Positions 1-11,258 of a stretch of 64,000 nucleotides of DNA are shown piece after piece. A program made the position numbers and the translations under genes. The stretch covers positions 67,272,646 to 67,336,645 of the forward strand of contig CM037585.1 in the NCBI GenBank assembly GCA_021018995.1, read 5' to 3'. Below the pieces are notes generated by a model. It was not told where the DNA came from and did no database searches. It saw nothing but the letters and a program-made list of their open reading frames with translations. This DNA comes from Chloranthus sessilifolius. Taxonomy: Eukaryota; Streptophyta; Magnoliopsida; Chloranthales; Chloranthaceae. Position 1 is the first letter of the stretch, and each line of letters starts with the position of its first letter.

Positions 1-1931
1 GGGATTAGTGGGTGTCCCTGGATCTTGCACCTTCTCAGGCATTGATATGTTAAATACAGAATTCACTGTATCAGTTGTAAAGAACTTTTTGGACACATGA
101 CCTCTAGCTTTTCTCTTTTGCGTGCAGAGCTCTTTTAGGCACTTTGCATAGCCTGGGACCTGTTTAATTGCTTCAAGCCGGGGCAAATTGATTTTCGCCT
201 CCCTGAACGCCTCCATCATTTCCTCCCTATGGGAATTCCCTTTATCAAAAGGAGGACCATCAAAGCTTGAGAAATGGCATTTGAGGTACTAGGTCCCTCA
301 AGCTGCTAGCCCATGACTATATACTTCTTTTTTTTCTTTTTCATGTTTTCCTCCTCGAGGCTCAACTTCTGACCTCTTTATTTTTCTCCTATTTGCGGTG
401 GTGGCGGCAATTCTTACTTTGTGTTCCAACAACATCTCTATCACAATCATTTACATCATCTGTGGAAATGACCTCTGCTGGTCTGTTACCCACCTCGTTG
501 TCTATCAGCCTGCCAGACCTTAGGGTAGTAACAGCATTGGTTCCCTCAAAACTTGAGGAAGCTTCTTCGATTAAAAACTCGACCCTTAGGGGTTAGCAAG
601 CTGGGGCAACCTCCCTTCATCTCTCCTAGCCAAGGCATTTGAAATTTGGCTTATCTGTTCTTCCATTTTCTGGAGGCTTTGACCATGAAAGTCCATAATC
701 TGAGCCAAGGATCCCAGGTTTTGCAATGAAGTCGAGACCTGGTCCTCGAAGGAAGCATTTCTTAGCTGAGAATGGGGTATGACCAAGCCGATTTTTATTC
801 GGATGGTGCTGTTGATGGTGCTGGAAGTTAGACCTAGGGGCATACCCTTGATTGAACTGCTGCTGTGGCCTTTGAGGTAAAGCCAACATCTACTAGGGCT
901 GCATATAATTGTCTTGCCTCCACCTCAGATTTGGGTGGTCTCTCCATTGGTAACCAGCATTTTGGTGCTGGTAACCATATGGCTGTCTGTTGTAGCCTCC
1001 AGATTGTTGCTAGCCAAAAGATTACGCAGCAGCAGCATGCTCCAATACCAATTCAGGATATTGCCCTACAGATGGACATTCCTCCATTGTGTGTTGTGGG
1101 GACTGGCATATCAGACATGCCTCCACCACATGAGCAGCCCTTCTGGGTTACATCACAGTCAGTAATTTGTCAAACTTCATAGAGAGGTTTGCCATCTGCA
1201 GCTGCAGGTCATTGTTCCCAGACACCTCACAAACTTTTCCTCTTGTCAATGCAGCAGGCCCCACTTTTGACACAGACTCCTGACTAGTTCTTTCCAAGGA
1301 TAGCTTTTGAAAAGCATTTTCACTAATCACCTCAAACAATTCCCATGCCTCATTAGTAGTTTTGTGCATGTAAGTGCCACCACAAGAGGCATCAACCATA
1401 TCTCTACTTTTTTCATCAATCCCATTGTAGAAGCTTTGAACAAGCTGCCAGTCTGGGATCTTGTGGTGGGGACATTGTTTGAGCATTTCCTTAAACCTAT
1501 CCCAGGCTTGATTAAAATCCTCAGTTGGGGCTTGGGCAAGAGCAAGAATTGCCTTCCTCAACTGGCTAGTTTTGGTCTCAGGGAAGAACTTGGTCAGGAA
1601 CTTGGTCTGCAGGTCTTTCCATTAAGCAATGCTATTGTTGGGAAGAGTGGTCAACAGTTCGGCCCTATCCTTCGAGAGAAGGGAAAGAGTCGAGCCTAGT
1701 AGCCTCAGGTCCCAAACCAGTGATATTAAAAGTGGTGCACAAGGGCAAGAACTGGTCAATATGCTTTTAAGGGTCCTCCTTGCTAAGCCCATGGAAAGAC
1801 GGCAGCATCTGGATGATTGAAGTTTTTATTTCATAATTCCCCTGAACATTAGGGAATTGAATGCTAAAAGGGGAGTTATAGTCATCCGAAGCATTCAACT
1901 CCTTGAGAGTTCAGGGTTATTCTTCATCCAT
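1..1931 (-). pseudogene. gag: Athila A gag and gag-protease linker, degraded copy in unit 1
   Basis: Gag is the structural capsid protein of the retrotransposon particle. The start is the ATG at 1931, at the place equivalent to the gag start in the better copy at 14862. The recognisable Gag core lies at 1148-1561, with the Athila signature CPHHKIPDW followed by VQSFYNGID and CGGTY. The linker at 586-843 carries a SFEDQVSTSLQNLGSLAQ segment. The segment from 590 down to 1 covers the basic and acidic linker toward protease, but its frame is broken many times. Compared with 13031-14862 it has more indels, chiefly at CAG/CTG sites, so part of the damage may be sequencing error. It cannot encode Gag as read. 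Confidence 0.85.
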
Positions 1932-2411
1932 ATTTGTTGTCACAGATTCACTTGGGGGCTCTCCTGTGGTGTGCCTGTCTCTTCTAAGTCTCCTTCCCCT
2001 TTCTAACTCTGGGTTAAGAGGCTCTAAAGTCGAGTTGAGGGATCTCCTCCCTAGCATACAAGCACACCAACAGCGAGGAGAGCTTCTTGCGAGGCACATT
2101 GCAAATAATAACTACAATTAACAAATTTATCTAACTTATTTATAGCTATTCAAAGAATACATTTACAACTATCCTGAATCTTGGTAGAGTATTTTCAAGA
2201 AAGATAGAGTTTTAAAAGTTAGAGTTTGCAAATAGAGGTAGCTAAGCTCCAATTGCGGTCAAGCTGTTCTCATGCTTTCTAGATCGTAAAAATATATATA
2301 TATATATATTCACAAATACATCAGATATCAATTATTCTTAACTACCAAAGAATAAAAGTACAAAAACTTAGGGTCTACTAAATAGATCAAAATCGACAGC
2401 GGCCAAAAACT
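1932..2411 (-). other. Athila A leader, unit 1, with degraded primer-binding site
   Basis: Untranslated leader between the LTR and gag. The primer site at about 2393-2405 keeps only TCGACAGCGGCCA, where the unit 2 copy has an intact 18-base Asp-tRNA match at 15356. A short (TA)n tract lies at about 2288-2309. No open frame of note. Confidence 0.7.
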
Positions 2412-3828
2412 TGTTGCTACCCTAGCTGTGCTTTCTTTCTTTATTTGTGGTAAAAGAAATTTAAAATTAAAATAAAACTGGGGATGAAATCAGCCCAATT
2501 GAGAAGTCCTAGACCTGCAAGATACAAGGTCCTTTGTGGCAAGTTTTGATAAGTAAGAGTTTGTCCCACGAAAGATGATCTCTGACTCCAAGGAGCCATC
2601 TCTAGTAGTCTCTCGGATCGACTACGAGATCTGGCAGTCCTTAAGGGAAGGGAGTTTAAGGTCACTTAGTTTATAGATCCTAAGGTAGCCTAATGTCTAA
2701 ACTACAGAAAGGGTTGAGAAGATGGATGGAGTGTGGAAAATAAATAAAAAAGGGTGAGAAGTATGCTATTGAGCCTAGATCATAGGAGTTTTGTAACTCA
2801 GATTAGGATATGATGTTATACAAATCTGTCCAATGGCTACGTTATCACCCTTGATAAGAAAGAATCAACCCATCTCTGTGACATGATTCAATCCCTTAAG
2901 GTTATAACTTGTCACTCAAATGGTCAGACTATCCCATAGAACCATAATCGGAGATGGAGTCAAAACAAAATCATTGTAGGCACTATTTCATCTAGGCTAC
3001 CGTAATCCATAGGGAGCCTCAACCTCTAAAGCTCTATGTGTAGGGCTAAGGTCAGTATAGGACCATGATAGCCTGGACACATACACCCAAAGAAGAGATT
3101 GAGTACAACCTTCAATCTAGCTGTCCATTGCTTGAGTGAGGCTACAATGGTCCAGTCACAAGCCTACAATCTCTATAACCAGATTAGATCTAACATTTGA
3201 TAGCAGATATAAACAAATATAGGGGAGTCTGCCTCTGTACAATCTCCCACCAGGCTAATACAAGCTCAGGAGCTAAGAAGAAGGATCCATCTTGGATCGG
3301 TGGATTAGAATCACCCTAAGGCTATAACCTGCCCACTTGAATGTTCACAGACTATCCCATAGGCTATCCTCCTCACGCAGCTCAAGACAAAACAAGAATA
3401 TCGCTGTCACCACCATAGTCACAAGGCTACCAGCTCAAGCTTCCATGAGGATTTTAGATCTAGTGGGTCCTGTGGTGGGGCTAAGGCTGTATAGGACCAT
3501 GATAGCCCAGACACACAGGTCACTTGGATCTTAGTAGCCCTTATAATCAGTCCTCCATTGCTTTGAATCACTGCCAAAGCAATGGCGGATCACAAGGCAA
3601 CAGCCTTGCATAGAGCATCTCACATTCAAACATAAATCCCATAATGTAAAAATCCTATTACAGAACTTCCATTAAACTAGTTCAAAATGCATACAAAGAC
3701 ATAGCCACCAAGTGCTGAACTATGGAAAGAAGGAAAAGAAAAGAAAAACGATCTCAGATCAAATCTCCAAGAGATGAGATGTGTTCCAAGATCTGTTTCG
3801 AGATATCTAAATGTAAGCTAAGTATGGG

Positions 3829-3837
3829 TTTATATAG
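3829..3837 (-). promoter_or_regulatory. TATA box of the Athila A LTR, unit 1
   Basis: Plus strand TTTATATAG, read as CTATATAAA on the element strand. It sits about 1.13 kb inside the LTR from the U3 end, downstream of the CGCGAGG-rich block. The same sequence occurs at 16841-16849 in the other copy. The position suits U3/R initiation; no transcription evidence is available. Confidence 0.6.
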
Positions 3838-4049
3838 CAGTGGTGTGGCGGTGCATTAGGGTTAGGAAACCCTAATTTTAACGATGCCACATGGCCTAAT
3901 AGTGATCCTTGATGCCTCAAGGAGCATGCGGAGATTTAAGCGTGGGAGTGCATGCCTAATCATTGGAAATTTCGAGAATGTCCTCTGTCAAGTGATGGAA
4001 GTTGGAGTTCGTGAGCTTTGCTAGGTAGCTATTGTTTCGGACTTGTCTC

Positions 4050-4800
4050 ATGGTAGCTCTTGCTCTTCGCGAGGATGGTTTGACATTGAAGCTTCAACCA
4101 TCGCGAGGTTGCCTTGGTTTGCTCTTCAGGCAGTCACGCTGTAGAGAATTGCGCTCTCGCTGGATTGGGCTCGCGAGGTTGAGTTGACATCAAAGCCTCA
4201 GATGTCGCGGGGTTGGAGTTCAAGCAGTTGCGAGGTAGCTGTGCATTCACTGGGTTGATCTTCGTGAGGATGGATTTGAATAGCGTGAGAACAGTGCGAA
4301 CACTTTTCTTCAATGGACTTCGCCAGTTTCCTCGCGAGGTTTTAATGAGTTCTGAACTGCGCGAGGTTCCATGTCTTAAGTGATCTTCGCGAGGATGGCT
4401 CTATCTTCGCGAGGATGGCTCTATCTTCGCGAGGATGCTTTCTTCTTGAATAGCGCAAGAACTGCGTGAGGAGTTCTCTTCTGATATTTGCATCCCGCAG
4501 CCAGTGCACAACAACTGCGCGAAGAGTCTTCTGAAGCTCTCTCTCCTCAGCCGCTCTGAGCGGATTGCGTGAGGTTGAGAGAGGTCTGCTTTGAATTGTG
4601 TGAGATTGTGTGATGTGTTCTACTCTTGAGCTTCACGAGAGCTGCACGAGTTTGTGCTTCTGAAGCTCTTCAGTCACTCAACTGTGCGAGAGGTTGTTGT
4701 AAAGTCTTGGGAAGCTCAGTTGGATTGCGCGAGGCATATTTCTCCTGAATCCTCTAAAGCTTGTGTCAGCTGCGCGAGGCTCATTTTAGGTCTGGATTCA
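4050..4800. repeat. CGCGAGG motif array in the U3 of the Athila A LTR
   Basis: Variants of TTCGCGAGGATGG, TGCGCGAGG and TCGCGAGGTT occur repeatedly over ~750 bp upstream of the TATA box. Three adjacent copies of a ~22-bp unit lie at about 4382-4438. The equivalent array in unit 2 is 17080-17770. Clustered short motifs upstream of a TATA box are typical of retrotransposon enhancers, but function here is inferred. Confidence 0.6.
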
Positions 4801-4966
4801 GGGTCCATCCTTGGTGCCAAAACAGGCTCGTTAACAGGATTCCTGGTCTTATTTCACTGCTGATTATTACCTACATAAAACACTTAATAAGAACTTATTA
4901 GATGGCTAAGGGTCTAATCAAAGGTTAAGTTAAGGGGTGAAAAGTGGTACTTTTCAGGTCTTAACA

Positions 4967-5905
4967 GGGGCCATTACAAACTCTACTTTTAAAGATGAAA
5001 ACGGGGAACTGAGATCTAAGTGCTTACCTTAAAATTGTAGGGTTTTGTTCGATCTGATGCACAGTGCACCACAAGGTCTCTGAGAAGAGGGCAACTGATG
5101 GGGATAACGTTAGGAACAAATCTGTAAATTCCTGATGTGAATGATGGGTTGTAGGATGGACACTGGAGGAGAGAGGGAGAAGAGCGCCAGAAGATATGGT
5201 TTCACTGGATGGAGAAGGAAGAGAGAGTACTGGAAAGGGAGAAAAGGGCAGGGTTAAAATACTTGTCTCTAAGCTTTGTGCGCTTTGGAAATATTTGACC
5301 GCAGGATTGGAAATGAAACCTAGCAAAGGTGTAATTGCAACTTGGATTACGCGAGAGTCTCCTAGGTTTACCTTGGAGTGCGCGACAGGTTGTGAAGAAT
5401 TCTATGTGAATTGCACGAGAGGCACCCAGGCCTCCTTTTGGATTGCGCGAGAGGCTCTGAGGTTCACTTTGAATCTCGTGACAGCCTTTTGCATCTCGTG
5501 ACAACTAATGAATTCTATTTAAATTACACGAGAGGCTCCTAGGCCTCCTTTTGGACTACGCGACAGCAAAGTATTAAACAGAGAGCATGTGCTCTTCAAT
5601 CTGCCATTTTAATTTGTGTTGTGGCTGGACCTAGGCATAACTCACCACCAGGGGTATCCCCAGACACATTAAAATCAAACATTCAAGCATAGACAACAAA
5701 AATCATCATCCAACATCATGCATTCATGCAAAAACCATCAATTCAAGAGCAATAATCATCAAACCAAGCATAAAGAGAAACCAGACCAGACAGATGCAGA
5801 CTCAAGGGAGGCTACTAAAATTTCCTCTAAAATTTGAACAAAAGAAAGTAATACAAATCTAACAAAACCAAAGTACATATGATACAATATTGACACACCT
5901 GTAGA
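4967..5905 (-). other. Athila A spacer between integrase and 3' LTR, unit 1
   Basis: No credible coding sequence. It holds a diverged repeat of about 50-60 bp built on GCGCGAGAGGCTC and CCTAGGCCTCC (about 5340-5575). The third ORF found at this place in Athila B is absent, so family A is either a gag-pol-only type or has lost it. The typical GGGGGTG polypurine tract is not seen next to the LTR; the bordering element-strand bases are ATGGCCCC. Confidence 0.6.
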
Positions 5906-7315
5906 TCAGTTTAATGAAGGGTCCCCTTGAAAGTGAATGGTGTCCATAGGTTTAGCAGGTTTTTCTAAAGAAGACTTAAGCCTCTGGCCATTCACTTTCA
6001 AGGTTTTCCCAGAGTTGGGATCCTTGATTTCCACAGCACCAGATGGGGCAACATTCATGAGAATATAGGGACCTTCCCATCTGGATTTCAGTTTGCTAGA
6101 AAAAAAATTAAGTTTGGAGTTAAACAACCAAACCTTATCACTAGCCATGAAGCTCTTTCTTAACAAATCCTTGTCAAAGAAAGCCTTGGACCTTTCCTTG
6201 TAGATCCAGGCATTAGCATATGCATCCATCCTCAGCTCTTCTAGTTCTGACAGTTGCAGCAACTTGTGATGACTAGCAGAAGTTAGGTCTAGAGTAAAAA
6301 TTTTTATGGCCCAATAGGCCCTGTGTTCTAACTCTACTGGGAGATGGTAAGCCTTGCCATAAACCAGTCTAAATGGGGACATCCCAATGGGCGTCTTATA
6401 GGCAGTCCTATATGCCCATAATGCATCATTTAACTTGTCGGCCCAGTCCTTTCTGTCAGTCCTCACTGTCTTCTCAAGGATGTGCTTGATCTCCCTATAT
6501 GAAATTTCAACTTGCCCACTGGTTTGTGGGTGGAAGGGAGTAGCAATCCTATGGGCGATAGAATATTTCTTAAGCAAGCTCTCGAAATTTCTGTTGTAGA
6601 AATCGCTACCCCCATCACTGATAATGGCTCTAGGGTGTGAAATCTTGAGAAGATATTCGCTTTAGAAACTTGAGGACAACTTTGATTATCATTGGTTCTT
6701 GTGGCACTAGCTTCTACCCATTTTGAAACATAATCCACTGCCACTAAGATGAAATGATAACCATTAGAAGGAGAAAAGGGGCGCATAAAGTCAATACCTT
6801 AGACATCAAACAGTTCCACAACAAGGATGAGTTGCAAAGGCATTGAGTTTCTTTTGGACAGCCCTCCTAATTTCTAACATCTCTCACATGTCCTGCAGTG
6901 TGTGTTGGCATCTCTGAATAAAGAAGGCCAATAGAACCCACACTGCAAGATTTTGTCAGCTATTTTTCTTCCACTAAAGTGGCTTCCATAGGCATTTTCA
7001 TGGCACATGGCCGAATATTGGAGTCATCACTACGGAACACATTTTTGGATGATTTGGTGCAAGATACTTGTATAAAAAGGTTCCTCCTAAAAAGAACTTG
7101 ACTGAGAAAAATAGGTCTTTGTCCATTTTAGTCCAATGGGCAAGAATCTTGCCTATAAGTAGATAATTTATAATGTGTGCATACCAAGGAACCAAGGATT
7201 GGATGGCAAATAATTGCTCATCCTGGAAAACATCAGTTGCAAGGTCATTAACACATTTATCCAATACACTGCATAGTGGTCAGCCACCACATTTTCTAAA
7301 CCCTTTTCTACACCC
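5906..7315 (-). pseudogene. pol (IN): Athila A integrase, degraded copy in unit 1
   Basis: Integrase inserts element cDNA into chromosomal DNA. The 5906-6577 part keeps the end of the catalytic core ([17 protein letters not shown] with the catalytic Glu), the [12 protein letters not shown] and [14 protein letters not shown] motifs, and the C-terminal RWEGPY domain. The upstream part at 6463-6786 ([12 protein letters not shown]) is in another frame, and the segment with the second Asp is frame-broken. The zinc-binding part toward 7264 is also broken. The copy at 18901-20326 is better preserved. At 7315 the pol reading ends against an LTR tip. Confidence 0.9.
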
Positions 7316-7375
7316 TAAGGGTCTAATCAAAGGCTAAGTTAAGGGGTGAAAAGTGGTACTTTTCAGGTCTTAACA
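7316..7375 (-). repeat. 60-bp tip of an Athila A LTR fused to pol, unit 1
   Basis: The sequence from TAAGGGTCTAATC to GGTCTTAACA equals the last ~60 bases of the full LTR (about 4907-4966). It is joined directly to pol at ACACCC/TAAGGG. Most of the 5' LTR, gag, protease, RT and RNase H were therefore lost between the outer LTR end and the integrase region. The same junction recurs at 20326/20327. Confidence 0.85.
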
Positions 7376-7470
7376 CTCAGCTGCGCGAGAACGATCCTTT
7401 CCTCATCACTTATTGGTCTTCGCGAGGATCCCCGAGCGCTACATTTACCTCTTTAAATACCATGCCTCTC
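7376..7470. other. Flanking fragment between Athila LTR tip and Tat LTR, unit 1
   Basis: About 95 bp with CTGCGCGAGAACG and CTTCGCGAGGATCC motifs resembling the CGCGAG array of the Athila A U3. It is probably a remnant of another Athila LTR that served as insertion target. No gene. Confidence 0.4.
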
Positions 7471-9046
7471 TGTGCGACTGTGGATCCTCTCGAGCCCGTC
7501 GCGGCGATGCGCTCGCCTTTAATAAAATGTAGAGTCGCCACCCAGAGCTTTTGGTGACCCGGGAAACCTTCAAATCGATATTTTGAGCACCGAAGTGCTA
7601 AATATGACTCTGATTTACCGCTCTTTGCCAAAGGCTCTAGGGTAGGGGCTTCGGTTATCGATCGGGAAGGGTTTAGGCACCCGATCAACCCGCACGTAGC
7701 GGTCTCTATCTAAGGCCAAAATAAAAATAAAAAGGGCGGAGCTTCCCCTTGCCCGAAGGCAATACGGTCCTATCAAGCTTTGAGCCAAACCAAAATTTCA
7801 GCGGCGTAACGGCTTGAGTCCTTGGACGGAGGAGACACCAAGAAGGTAGAGGAAGAGAGGAGTGAGCCGGAGCTCACGGGGCCCTTGTTGCACCGTGGAA
7901 GATCTTCACTTTGGTGTTCTTCCTATGGCTTAAATGGTTTGAAAATGGGTTCTAATGCTAGGATTCAATAAAATAGGAAGTGTAGGGTAAGGCCAAAGGC
8001 TAGACTTTAGCTAAAGGGAGGGATCTAATGGTTGAAATGGATTGGAAAAGATGAACTAAGCTTGCAGGAATTCTGGAAAATGAGTGCATTTTCTCTCACT
8101 AGGGTTCTCTCTTGAGCTCCAAATCTTTAACCTCCAATTTTTTCTACCTTAAGGAAGAGGGGGGCCTCTCTATTTATAGAAAAAGGGAGGGTTAGGGGCT
8201 TACTTAAGAGCTAATTGGTTTAGCCATTAGGTAATCCCCCATCTAAGGTTTTCTAGGCTTTCAAGGTCCTAAGGTTTTGGGAGATTGATTTTAATGGCGG
8301 ATGATGGGGTGAGACCATGGGTGACTTAAGGGTTGCCAATAAGCTCAAAGGGGGTGCAACCGACCTCAAGACACCCACCCCAACAAAGGGGTTGGTCAAA
8401 GGGTCAAACTAGATGAAGGAAATTCGAGTCATTGATGAGAGTTACTATAGCTAAGCTGGGCGTATATATTATATACGCCCAGTTTAGGAACAGTAAATTT
8501 CATCAAAAACAGGGGAGCCCTGAGAAGATGAAGTCCGTGGTGGGTCCCACCTATACTGGGTATATATATTATATACGCCCGGCCAAATTTTCCCCAAAAT
8601 AGGCGGTGTATATAATATATACTCCGACTAACTGGGTAAAAATGGTCAAGTATGTAATATCTACGCCTGAGTAAAAGTCCTATGATTTTATGTGAAACTT
8701 CAATCGGCCATAACTTTTGAACCGTAGCTCCAAATTGGGTGATTTTTGGCTTATTGGAAAGCTAGAGAAGTCCTCTTCCCAATGATATATGGCATCCTTA
8801 GTAATGGTCTGTGTGAAATTCTGTAGCTCTCCTCCCATCAACCACCAGAAGGGTTTAAGTTAGGTCTGGGAAGGGATTCTAGGGTGTAGGGGTGACTTCT
8901 AAGCATTGGGGGAATGGCTCTAAAGGTCTTAGGGTGATTCCTACTGGTCTAGGTAGGTTCCTAAGGGTTCAGGGGGTGCCATCGAAGCAGTGGGTACATC
9001 TCTCTCGGCATGATTGATCGGGCCTTGGGTCAATTTGGGTGTCTCT
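7471..9046 (-). repeat. Tat-lineage LTR, unit 1 copy
   Basis: It begins TGTGCGACTGTGG on the plus strand and ends near GGGTGTCTCTG, where the intact copy ends GGGTGTCTACA. On the element strand this is the TGTAGACACCC start typical of Tat/Ogre LTRs. It includes the GTCGCCACCC...GGTGACCCGGG segment near its 3' end, a TATA box at 8170-8179 and four palindromes in U3 (8458-8672). Collinear with 20480-22072; the third LTR, 54498-55826, has a ~280-bp internal deletion. Confidence 0.9.
8170..8179 (-). promoter_or_regulatory. TATA box of the Tat LTR, unit 1
   Basis: CTATAAATAG on the element strand, just upstream of GAGGCCCCCC. It is conserved in all three Tat LTRs in the window (also 21181-21190 and 54938-54947). 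About 280 bp separate it from the nearest U3 palindrome. Confidence 0.7.
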
Positions 9047-10574
9047 GATGCCCTCTTTGGTATTCGATCACTAATGATCGGCTGCCATAGACTAGAGACA
9101 TCCGAAGAGGTCCAAGGCTCGTTTGATGGGTTCACCTGGTTCAACTCAATTCTCAAACATTCATGGTGATGGTGAGTGTACGTAAGCCCTCTCATTTCGG
9201 GATATCGTCCGTACCTCAAGGCTAACAGTCCCCAAGTGCATTGCGACATTACTAGGCATAACTGTGATGGTCACAAAAAGTGTAAGCCCGCTTAGCCGGG
9301 ATATCGCCCACTTCTCGAGGGAAATTATAGATTTTGTTGAGTGTTAATCAACGCATGACTCAATGAAACGCAGGATGATCGATCTATGCTTGGAATTGAT
9401 GCGAAGCATACAAAGCAAGGCCTTCAAAGCGTGTCCAATCCTATGGAATATTGACAACTCTATTGATTGGTACACGGTGCTACCTAGGTAAGGCTCAAAG
9501 TTTTTGGGTGAACCCATCAAATTCGAGGTTGCTTTAGCATGATTGACCCGAGTGGAGAGAATATTGATGTCGCAACACCTCTTGGGAATGCATGCCCATT
9601 TTCTGAGTAATTTTTTTTTGTGTCATTTTCTGAATTTTCTTTTGCTTCGAGGCTTCTAAGCCAAGCTCAAGGACCTCTGGCAATTTTATTCTTGCACAAC
9701 TCTTTAAGTGGATCAAACGCCAGTTGATACGCTTTTAAGAGTGCGTGCACCATGCTGGGGATAGGTGCACCTTGGGGATGTGCACGTTCCAGTGGTGAGG
9801 TGCTCTTGATTCACACGGACCGGAGTGCCTTAACTTGAGACAAAGCTGAAAAGATCGGGCTAGGACCAATCATCCCTCGATAGAGATGGCCAATTCTAGC
9901 CTCCATCCCTAATGAAATCACATCTTACTAACTATGCACAGACAGACACCCATCAAGGGCGATAAGCCGTAAATAGGCGCGAACAGAAGCCTCAACCCTA
10001 AGGTATAATTTACGAGGACAAACGACCATCCTGCGGATACCCAAATGCAAGCGCGTACATTCAACAGGGACACCGTGCCTATATAGGTTTTAAGCCCGTG
10101 TAAAAGGAAATAAAAAGGGAAAGGAGCCCTTTGGTCTGTATGTTCGCACATAGTTTGGTTGGTTGTAATTTCATTTTTGACTGGTCAGTTTTGACTGACA
10201 ATAGATTTTTCGAATGGTCTGAAGTCCGGGGCACTCCTGGTCAACAGAGATCCGAAGGTGGATGACCAGAGTGAATGCCGGAAGGTGGGGTCAACCCACT
10301 CAACGGTTTTCACTAAGCAGCAACAGGTTGTTATTTCTTCTCCTTTTCTTTCTTCTTCTATTTTTTTGTTTCTTTTTCTCTTTTCTCTTTCTTTTTTTTC
10401 ATGTCAGATTGAGACCCTGGGCATGCTCACACTTTTTTATTTTTGCACGTATCTCAGTGAATCAACTTGCCATGTTGATATACCTTAGGGACGTGTGCAT
10501 TACGGTGATGGGTTCTTGGTTTGCCTGCCGGATCAGGCCTTGACTCTTACTGGGGGACTCTGTAGGGAACAGTG
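9047..10574 (-). other. Tat 3' internal region, unit 1, non-coding
   Basis: The region begins with the damaged polypurine tract (GATGCCCTCTTT on plus) and matches 22073-23605. It holds a pyrimidine-rich tract at 10335-10400. I see no gene: the plus-strand frames over the CT tract are low-complexity. It ends at the duplication junction. Confidence 0.7.
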
Positions 10575-11242
10575 TTCGGATGATTTGGTCTGCACAGTAC
10601 TTGTATAGGCAAGGTTCCTCCCAGAAAAAATATTTGACCTTTGAGAAAAACAGGTCTTTGTCCATTTTGGTCCAGTGGGCAGGAATCTTTCCTATAACTA
10701 GATAATTGACAATGTGTGCAAACCAAGGGACCAAGGATTGGATGGCAAATAATTGCTCATCCGGGAAGGCATCATTTGTAGGACCATCAAGGCATTTCTC
10801 CAAGACAATTCTGGACAAGTGGTCAGCCACCACATTCTCCACACCCTTTTTGTCCTTGATTTCGATGTCAAACTCCTGTAGCAGGAGTATCTTCAATGTT
10901 GAATGGTCAGTGAAGATTACAGTTTTAGATCCTAGTAGATAGGCTCTAAATTTGTCAACAGCATAAACCAACGCCGTAAGCTCTTTCTCGCCAGGTATAG
11001 TTCAAATTTGAGCTTGACAAGTGATTTCTTGACATAAGCAATGACCATGACTTATCCTTTCTTTGGCTCAAAACAGCACCTATTGCCAAGTCTGATGCAT
11101 CACACATCAGCTCAAAAGGTAGGGTATAGTCTGGTGTTTGGAGTACAGGGGCAGAGGTGAGGCATACTTTCAATGTTTCAAAAGCCTTAAGACATTCAGC
11201 AGAAAAGTCAAAGGGCACATCCTGGCGGAAAGGGTGGCACAA
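10575..11242 (-). pseudogene. pol (RNH): Athila A RNase H and start of integrase zinc region, truncated
   Basis: RNase H removes the RNA strand of the RNA-DNA hybrid during reverse transcription. MCDASDLAIGAVLSQR at 11100-11050 supplies the first catalytic Asp, VIFTDHS a later one, and the domain ends [10 protein letters not shown]. There is a frame change near 11000 and an internal loss after TDHSTLK, where about 20 residues present in Athila B (43383-43420) are missing. Reading continues to CADQIIR and then enters unrelated Tat sequence at 10574. The resulting 169-codon chimeric frame (10462-10971) is a by-product of the junction, not a designed fusion. Confidence 0.85.
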
Positions 11243-11258
11243 TGGCTTAGCAATTTTG

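Larger units (their letters stand above)
2412..4966 (-). repeat. LTR of Athila A, unit 1 (2,555 bp)
   Basis: On the plus strand it begins TGTTGCTACC, six bases after the primer-site remnant, and ends GTCTTAACA, so on the element strand it runs TGTTAAGAC to GGTAGCAACA with TG/CA termini. It is collinear with 15380-17962. It lies between an integrase at higher coordinates and a gag with primer site at lower coordinates, so it serves as 3' LTR for one internal region and 5' LTR for the next. The U3 part (about 4050-4800) is full of CGCGAGG-type motifs. Tandem 22-bp copies at 4382-4438 number three here against two in the other LTR. Confidence 0.9.
1..10574. repeat. Unit 1 (partial) of a 13,031-bp direct tandem duplication
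   Basis: This stretch aligns collinearly with 12926-23605. The offset is about 12,925 at the start and settles at 13,031 by 10.2 kb, because small indels accumulate in the first few kb. It contains Athila A gag, primer-site remnant, LTR, integrase, an LTR tip, a Tat LTR and a Tat 3' fragment. The first ~2.4 kb of the unit (RNase H, RT, protease) lies outside the window. Differences from unit 2 are mostly short indels near CAG or CTG triplets, plus a shorter (TA)n tract, one extra 22-bp LTR repeat and a ~35-bp indel near 3735. Confidence 0.9.

Noticed and set aside
393-2121. Several plus-strand open frames over the Athila gag
   Set aside because: They are shadows of the minus-strand gag; the same shadows recur at 13.2-15.1 kb and encode nothing recognisable.
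10462-10971. A 169-codon minus-strand frame that could be read as a novel RNase H fusion protein
   Set aside because: Its last ~38 codons come from Tat non-coding sequence beyond the duplication breakpoint; the fusion is accidental.
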